DNA of 64,000 bases from Prado023 sp963700475 (GTDB taxonomy: Bacteria > Actinomycetota > Actinomycetes > S36-B12 > CAIYMF01), in contig CAVOXR010000001.1 of NCBI GenBank assembly GCA_963700475.1, positions 62,001 to 126,000 on the forward strand. The letters are read 5' to 3'. Every line of letters begins with the position of its first letter. Positions within the stretch are counted from its first letter, which is position 1. Under the pieces are notes generated by a model, which did no database searches, was not told where the DNA came from, and saw only the letters and a program-made list of their open reading frames with translations. Position numbers and translations under genes: made by a program. Below are positions 58,778 through 64,000 of the stretch, in pieces.

Positions 58778-60318
58778 GCCCCGCAGAGGTCGCACCTGCG
58801 GGGACCCCGGATCCGGTCACCGATCCCGAGGGGTGCGAGGGGGCCCTGCGGGCGAGCGCGGCAGCGGCCGTCGCCCGACGCCCCCGCTCGGTCGACGCCG
58901 ACCCGTGGCGGCAGACGTTCCACATCCAGCCACCGGTGGGCCTGCTCAACGACCCGAACGGGCTCGTCGAGCATGGCGGCACCTACCACCTGTGCTACCA
59001 GTGGCACCCGTTCGAACCGGCCCACGGCTTGAAGTTCTGGGCGCACCTGACCAGCACTGACCTCGTGAACTGGGTCGAGCAGGCGCCCGCCCTGGTGCCC
59101 AGCAGCCCCCAGGACATGCACGGCTGCTACTCCGGAAGCGGGATCGTGCACGACGGTGCTGTCCGGTTCCTCTACACGGGCAACGTGTTCAGCCCTGACG
59201 GTCAGCGGTTGCCCCACCAGAACCTGGCCACGCTCGAGCCGGACGGCCGGGTCGTGAAGCACCCGGCCAACCCCGTGGTCCCCCCACTCGACGGCTACAC
59301 CGGAGACATCCGGGACCCGAAGGTCTGGGCGCAGGACGGCTGGTACTGGATGGTGCTGGGCGCCCAGACCCTCGACGGCGTCGGGACGGTGCTGCTGCTG
59401 CAATCCGCGGACCTCGTGTCCTGGCAGGTGCGCGGCGAGGCCGCCGGTGGTGCCGCGGATCCCCGGGGGTACATGTGGGAGTGCCCTGACCTGGTGCGTC
59501 TCGATGGTCGCGATGTCCTGGTGGTCTCACCCCTGTCCGACCGCGGTGAGGGTGCCGGCGGCCCGCGCTACGTCGACGAGACGGTCTACTCGGCAGGCTC
59601 CCTCGACCTGACCACGGCCCGCTTCACCGGTGCGGGTTTCCAGCGCGTGGACGCCGGGCCGGACTTCTACGCCCCGCAGACCCTCGCGGACTCCTCGGGG
59701 CGGACGATCATGGTCGCCTGGATGGGGATGCCCGACCACGCCGGCCAGCCGGAGCTCGCGGTCAAGCATCCGACGGCGGCGAACGGGTGGGTGCACTGCC
59801 TGACTGTGCCGCGGGAGCTGAGCCTGGACGGCGACGCGCTGGTGCAGTGGCCGATCGCTGAGCTCGAGGCACTGCGCGGTGAGCCGACAACCATGACCGG
59901 GGCGGAGCTGGCGGCCGGCACATCGATCGGGGTGGCCGGGGTGTCGGGCACGGCCCTGGACCTCGAGCTGGCCGCGAGCTGCGCACCCGGCGGAACGCTC
60001 GGCGTTCGCCTGCGCGACGGCGGAGCCGGGCGGCACGTCGTGCTCACCCTCGACCCCCACGCAGGCACGGCGACTCTGGACCGGACGCTGCTGGGCACCG
60101 GCGAGGGCGGGGTCTTCACCGGCACCTTCCGCCCCGATGAACGCGTGGACGCCCGGATCCTGCTCGACCACTCCTCCCTCGAGGTGTTCGTCGACGGAGG
60201 CCGGCTGGCCATGAGCGCGCGCATCTATCCGGTGGACGGCGACTCGCTCGTCGCATTCGACGCCACCGGTGCGCCTGTCACACTCGACCTGACCTGCTAC
60301 CCGATGTCCCCGGCCTGA
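58774..60318 (+). CDS. GH32 beta-fructofuranosidase (sucrose-6-phosphate hydrolase type)
   Basis: Intracellular GH32 enzyme of 514 residues, five-bladed beta-propeller plus C-terminal beta-sandwich, splitting sucrose or sucrose 6-phosphate to fructose and glucose. Active residues: nucleophile Asp in LLNDPNGL, transition-state Asp in DIRDPKVW, acid/base Glu in MWECPDLV. The FWAHLTSTDLVNW segment and FYAPQT block complete the family pattern; the C-terminal sandwich (LLDHSSLEVFVDGG) is intact. GTG at 58774 overlaps the fructokinase stop by four bases; an ATG in-frame further upstream would cut into that gene. Unphosphorylated sucrose is more likely, as no PTS gene is present. Confidence 0.92.
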   Translation: MSPAEVAPAGTPDPVTDPEGCEGALRASAAAAVARRPRSVDADPWRQTFHIQPPVGLLNDPNGLVEHGGTYHLCYQWHPFEPAHGLKFWAHLTSTDLVNWVEQAPALVPSSPQDMHGCYSGSGIVHDGAVRFLYTGNVFSPDGQRLPHQNLATLEPDGRVVKHPANPVVPPLDGYTGDIRDPKVWAQDGWYWMVLGAQTLDGVGTVLLLQSADLVSWQVRGEAAGGAADPRGYMWECPDLVRLDGRDVLVVSPLSDRGEGAGGPRYVDETVYSAGSLDLTTARFTGAGFQRVDAGPDFYAPQTLADSSGRTIMVAWMGMPDHAGQPELAVKHPTAANGWVHCLTVPRELSLDGDALVQWPIAELEALRGEPTTMTGAELAAGTSIGVAGVSGTALDLELAASCAPGGTLGVRLRDGGAGRHVVLTLDPHAGTATLDRTLLGTGEGGVFTGTFRPDERVDARILLDHSSLEVFVDGGRLAMSARIYPVDGDSLVAFDATGAPVTLDLTCYPMSPA

Positions 60319-62012
60319 GCCCCCGGGGCGATCTCGGCGAGGATGTCGAACCGGATGTGGTTGCTGCTCAGTCGTCGCGCCCCGATCCGCCGCCGGCGGG
60401 TGCCCGCGTCGTAGGTGACCTTCTCGAACGAGATGTCCTTGCCGACCTCGACGTGGCGCCAGGGCAGCCCCAGGAAGAACCGGTCGGGGTAGGGACCCAC
60501 GTCCACGACGTCGCCGTCGGGGTTGCTCTCGACCGGGACCCAGCCGTACCCGGGCAGGTAGAGGTCGACCCACACGTGGTTGAAATCGGGGTACAGCGGA
60601 CCCCCGCTCCACGGGTGGTACGGGCTCTTGTAGCGCCCGGCGACGCGGCAGGCCAGGCCGGCGCGGCGGTACAGCGCCATGATCGTGCCCACGTGCTCGC
60701 CGCAGGAGCCGCTCCCCCGGGCCAGCACGCCGATCGGGGAGTCGGCGTTGCCCATCTCGTACTCGAGCCGGTCGTAGACGTAGCTGCGCAGTCGACGCGC
60801 CTGCTCCAGGACGTTGGTCTCGTCGCCCAGGGCGACGGCCGTGGCCTCGGCTATCTCCGGTGAGTCCAGGTCGAGGTCCTCGTCATCGATCAGGTAGCGC
60901 GCAGCCATCTCGGGGCTCAACGCAGGGGCGTCCTCGAGGTCTGCCGCGGCGAGCAGGTGCTTGATGCCGAACACCTCCAGGGTCGCTCGCCATCCCAGGA
61001 TCAACCGCGTGCCGGCATCGACCCGGGGGATGGTGAACACGGCGACCGGTTGGCCGTCCTCCTCGACGAGCTCGAACGGCAGCCCGATCGGCTCCACCGA
61101 CACCATGCGCTGGCGCGGGCTCTCGATGGGCAGGCTCATCCGCCACTCGACGTCGTCCAGGGCCTCGACATCGGCATCCGGCTCGAGGTCGACGTAGTAG
61201 TGCATCTGGACCCGGTGGCCGGTGGACCATGCCCGGCGGGACTCCGGGTCGTGATGCACGCGCAGCTGGTGGATCAGCGCCCGGTCGCGGTAGCGGACCT
61301 CCCACGACGGGTCGACGTACGGGTTGTCCTTCAGGAAGGGCTCGTTCTCGTAGTAGGCCACGTGCAGGGTGTCGGCGTCGACACCTGGCTCGCGCCGCGC
61401 CGTGATGGCCGTCGGCCGTTCGAGCGGGGTGACCACCATGAACCGCGTGGCCAGGGTGCTCGGGTCCAGGCAGTAGACGGTCTGCTCGAGGTCGTCGGAG
61501 AGCCACAGCGCATCCGAGGTCGCAGCGATGCCCTTCGCGCCGATGCCGTGCAGCTCGACGCGGGCGACGACGACGTCCAGGGCTGCGACGTCCCGGAGCT
61601 CGAGGGTGTGCCCGCGCACGAGGTGGGCACGGGTGCCGAGGACGGCGACCGCCGACGCCCCCTCGATCGGCAGGACGAGCTCGGGAACGGTCAGCCGAGG
61701 GTCGGTGGCCGAATGCCCGGGGCCCTCCAACCAGCGGGCCCGGTACAGGCCTTCACTCGTGGTGAACCACAGGGCCCCCTCAGCCAGGGCGAGCCCGCCT
61801 GCACCGAGGAACACCTCCGACATCCCGTCGTTGACCACGCGCGTGGCGTCGGTCGCCGGGTCCACGAGGGCCAGCCGCCCGGTGCGCGCATCGAGGACGA
61901 GCAGGTCCGATCCTGCCCAGGCCAGCCCACGTACCTCGCGGCCGGCAAGGGGCCGGATGTAGCGGTCGGGGACGTCGATCGCGACGGGCGCGGTGGTCAC
62001 GGCGGGCAGCAC
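60297..62012 (-). CDS. Transglutaminase-like protein with a propeller-type N-terminal half
   Basis: Protein of 571 residues. The N-terminal 220 residues alternate short strands with repeating DL/LWL patterns (GLAWAGSDLLVLDARTGRLALVDPATD, GGLALAEGALWFTTSEGLY, ALWLSDDLEQTVYCLDP) that look like beta-propeller blades. The C-terminal part (about 395-500) is a transglutaminase-like domain with Cys in GSGSCGEHVGTIMALYRRAG, His in DFNHVWVDLYLPGYGWVPV and Asp in VESNPDGD. Such domains can be peptidases, cross-linkers or inactive scaffolds. The ATG at 62012 starts MLPAVTTAP. Its 3' end overlaps convergent GH32 by 22 bases. No signal peptide, so probably cytoplasmic. Confidence 0.82.
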   Translation of the reverse strand: MLPAVTTAPVAIDVPDRYIRPLAGREVRGLAWAGSDLLVLDARTGRLALVDPATDATRVVNDGMSEVFLGAGGLALAEGALWFTTSEGLYRARWLEGPGHSATDPRLTVPELVLPIEGASAVAVLGTRAHLVRGHTLELRDVAALDVVVARVELHGIGAKGIAATSDALWLSDDLEQTVYCLDPSTLATRFMVVTPLERPTAITARREPGVDADTLHVAYYENEPFLKDNPYVDPSWEVRYRDRALIHQLRVHHDPESRRAWSTGHRVQMHYYVDLEPDADVEALDDVEWRMSLPIESPRQRMVSVEPIGLPFELVEEDGQPVAVFTIPRVDAGTRLILGWRATLEVFGIKHLLAAADLEDAPALSPEMAARYLIDDEDLDLDSPEIAEATAVALGDETNVLEQARRLRSYVYDRLEYEMGNADSPIGVLARGSGSCGEHVGTIMALYRRAGLACRVAGRYKSPYHPWSGGPLYPDFNHVWVDLYLPGYGWVPVESNPDGDVVDVGPYPDRFFLGLPWRHVEVGKDISFEKVTYDAGTRRRRIGARRLSSNHIRFDILAEIAPGAQAGDIG

Positions 62013-62158
62013 GAGCGGGACTCCTGAGGAGGTTCGGACGGGCGTGCGGGCCCCCCGCCCCGCGCACAGGGCTCCATCGAAGCACGACCGGTGACGTGCG
62101 ACCCAATCGGTGCGCGGCGGGCGTAACGCGCCGCACTGGGCAACCCGCGAGGCCCGCG

Positions 62159-64000
62159 TCAGGCCTTGTGCACCTTGTCGTTCTTGTGCGTCTTCGCGCG
62201 CTTCTTGTGGGACTCGTCCTGGCCACTTGGTGGTTCGTGAGGCCCCTCGTCGTCGCCCCTTTCGGGATCCAGGCCACGCGCCGCAGCCAGAACCTCGAGG
62301 GTGGTCGGTTCATCGTCGTCCGCGATGCGGTCGGACTCGGCAGTCTCGACGGTCACGCCCTCGTCGTCATCGCCGTCACCGCCTTCTGCGGTTGCCGCCT
62401 CGGCGTACTGCTGGGCGAAGGTGAAGTACCTGGGCACGATCCGAGGCTCGTGCTCCTCGGCTGCGCTGTCGTACCCGCCGGAGGCGTCGACCACGCCCTC
62501 CTTGAGCCCGTAGTGGATCCGGGCCTCACGCACCCCCTGGCTGATCGTGTGCCACATGTGGTCCTCACCGATCTTGGCCACGAAGCCCGCCCGGCGCAGG
62601 ATGACCCGGACGGGGTACATGACCCTCACGAGGTACAGGTCCACACATCTCACCCGCAGTGCGGCCAGGAGCGCTTCGAGCATGTCGACGGTTGTGGTGT
62701 CGAGCTGGTTGGTGCCCTCGATGTCGAGGACGACGGCCACGATCTCGTCGTCCACGAACTCGCGGGCACCATCGACTCGAGTCAGGACCGCGTCCTTGAT
62801 CGAGGAGGAGTTGACCCAGAACAACGGCACATCCACCCGCAGGACGAGGATCCCCTTCACGGGATGGCGCTCCGGGTGGTTGCGCATGCCGCCCCACCCG
62901 GCCTTCTCCCCGGGAATCCGACCCATGACCTCGACGTCCACCCGGCTGGACCGGTAGACCAGCCCGAAGACGGAGAGCGCGATGGCCAGGAGCAGGCCCT
63001 CGAGGGGACCGAGCAGGAGCACGCCGATCGTTGCCACCGTGGCCGCAACGATGTCGTTCCGGCGAAGGAAGGAGTACCGGCGCATCGACTTGAAGTCCAG
63101 GAGCCCCCAGACGGCGTGGATGACGATCGCCGACAGGGTTGCCTTGGGCAGGGCCGACAGCAGCGGCGCGAGGAAGAGGATCGTGGCCAGGGCGAGGAAG
63201 GCGGTGGTGAGCCCGGCCACCTGTGTGCGCCCACCGGCCCGGTCCACGGTGGCGGTCTTGGACAGGCTCCCGGCCACGCCGAAGCCGCCGAAGATCCCGG
63301 AGCTGATGTTGCCGACGCCGACCGCGAGCAGTTCCTGGCTCGCGTCGACCCGGGCGTCCTCCGTCGCGTACAGGCGGGCCGCACTCAGGCCCTCTGCCAG
63401 TCCGACGAACGCGACGGCAGCCCCCGCCAGGACCACCTGGCTCCAGTCCGACAACGGGATCCCGGGAAGCGACGGCGTGGGCAGGCCCTGGGGCACCTCG
63501 CCAACCACTCGGACACCGTCGGCGGCGAGGTCCAGTGCGTTGGACGCGACGAGTCCGACCAGCAACGTGACCAACGCCCACGGGACCTTGGGGGCCAGCT
63601 TGGTGCCCCCGAACATCAGGGCCAACGAGACCACGCCGACCACAAGTGTCTGCGGGTGGATGTCGTCCAATCCGGTGGCCAGGGTCTGGATGCGTACGAG
63701 AACGTCTGATGTGGAAGCCCCTGGGATGCCCAGGATGTTGGGCAGCTCACCGATGATCACCAGGATGGTCAGGCCGAGGACGAATCCGGTGACGATCGGT
63801 TTGGAGAGGAACTCCGCCACCCAGCCGATGTGCATCACGCTGGCCAGCATCAGCAGCAGGCCCGCCGTGATCGCCATGCCTGCAGCCAGGGCGACTGCCT
63901 CCGCCTGGCTCTCGGGGTTGAAGCCCGCGATGAGGGAGCCGGTGAGCAGGGCGACGGTCGACACGGGTCCGACGATCAGCTTCCGCGAGGTGCCCAGAAT
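62159..64000 (-). CDS. SulP-family anion permease with STAS domain, 5' end outside the window
   Basis: Sulfate permease-family transporter. Only the last 614 residues are inside the window; the frame continues without a stop to base 64000, where it still reads the conserved GTSRKLIVGPVSTVALLTGSL early segment, so the start lies beyond the edge. The membrane part (about 10 helices) ends near the loop VYRSSRVDVEVMGRIPGE, followed by a STAS domain (VDVPLFWVNSSSIKDAV, VAVVLDIEGTNQLDTTTVDML). The C-terminal 90 residues are acidic (EGGDGDDDEGVT) then strongly basic (SHKKRAKTHKNDKVHKA). Transported anion (sulfate, bicarbonate or other) is unknown. Confidence 0.9.
   Translation of the reverse strand: MLGTSRKLIVGPVSTVALLTGSLIAGFNPESQAEAVALAAGMAITAGLLLMLASVMHIGWVAEFLSKPIVTGFVLGLTILVIIGELPNILGIPGASTSDVLVRIQTLATGLDDIHPQTLVVGVVSLALMFGGTKLAPKVPWALVTLLVGLVASNALDLAADGVRVVGEVPQGLPTPSLPGIPLSDWSQVVLAGAAVAFVGLAEGLSAARLYATEDARVDASQELLAVGVGNISSGIFGGFGVAGSLSKTATVDRAGGRTQVAGLTTAFLALATILFLAPLLSALPKATLSAIVIHAVWGLLDFKSMRRYSFLRRNDIVAATVATIGVLLLGPLEGLLLAIALSVFGLVYRSSRVDVEVMGRIPGEKAGWGGMRNHPERHPVKGILVLRVDVPLFWVNSSSIKDAVLTRVDGAREFVDDEIVAVVLDIEGTNQLDTTTVDMLEALLAALRVRCVDLYLVRVMYPVRVILRRAGFVAKIGEDHMWHTISQGVREARIHYGLKEGVVDASGGYDSAAEEHEPRIVPRYFTFAQQYAEAATAEGGDGDDDEGVTVETAESDRIADDDEPTTLEVLAAARGLDPERGDDEGPHEPPSGQDESHKKRAKTHKNDKVHKA

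Noticed and set aside
1..64000. tRNA, rRNA, insertion sequences, integrases and attachment sites.
   Set aside because: None found on reading; no cloverleaf-like sequence with CCA end, no transposase or recombinase motif, and composition is uniform.

Overview
The window is very GC-rich, densely coded DNA with frequent GTG starts. Gene order rpiB - pepN - glbO - alpha-glucosidase - ettA - ssb matches, from memory, the order around Rv2465c-Rv2478c in Mycobacterium tuberculosis, so this is most likely the chromosome of a high-GC Actinomycetia member. I see no rRNA, tRNA, CRISPR array, transposase or integrase.

Layout. 1-12 kb: housekeeping and small-enzyme genes (acyl-CoA dehydrogenase, ABM monooxygenase, YceI, PEBP, DUF1015, PfkB kinase, LCP cell-wall ligase, HerA-like ATPase, ornithine aminotransferase, PBP4-type DacB, CYTH phosphatase). 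12-25 kb: the conserved core block (rpiB, cutC, pepN, malQ, mscS, an SDR/SRPBCC fusion, glbO, a GH13 glucosidase, an AspT-type transporter). 25-37 kb: redox enzymes (isochorismatase-like hydrolase, FAD/4Fe-4S 2-hydroxyacid dehydrogenase, BBE oxidoreductase), then ettA, ssb, a protein that looks like two tandem RNase III domains, a MaoC dehydratase, a DUF2505 protein and a membrane alpha/beta hydrolase. 55.9-62 kb: a Ser-Val-x repeat protein and a sugar block (GH13 amylase, ROK fructokinase, GH32 beta-fructosidase), then a transglutaminase-like protein and a SulP permease that runs off the right edge.

The outstanding region is 37.5-55.9 kb, a Pfa-like (polyunsaturated fatty acid / secondary lipid) synthase locus. 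It holds a PfaD-like enoyl reductase behind a 29-bp palindrome, an acyl-CoA dehydrogenase, a roughly 3,070-residue synthase (KS-AT-KS-five tandem ACPs-KR-DH), a large single-chain acyl-CoA carboxylase whose biotin carboxylase module is decapitated, and an Sfp-type phosphopantetheinyl transferase on the opposite strand. Together they could make malonyl-CoA, load it, elongate, reduce, dehydrate and enoyl-reduce a long acyl chain. All five ACPs carry threonine where the phosphopantetheine-accepting serine is expected.

Five long genes are broken by single-base frameshifts, at about 7946, 27890, 28008, 40128, 46875 and 50655, with a compensating pair at about 47203/47237. The reading frame resumes with conserved sequence each time, so sequence error is the leading explanation and the genes are described as full-length products.
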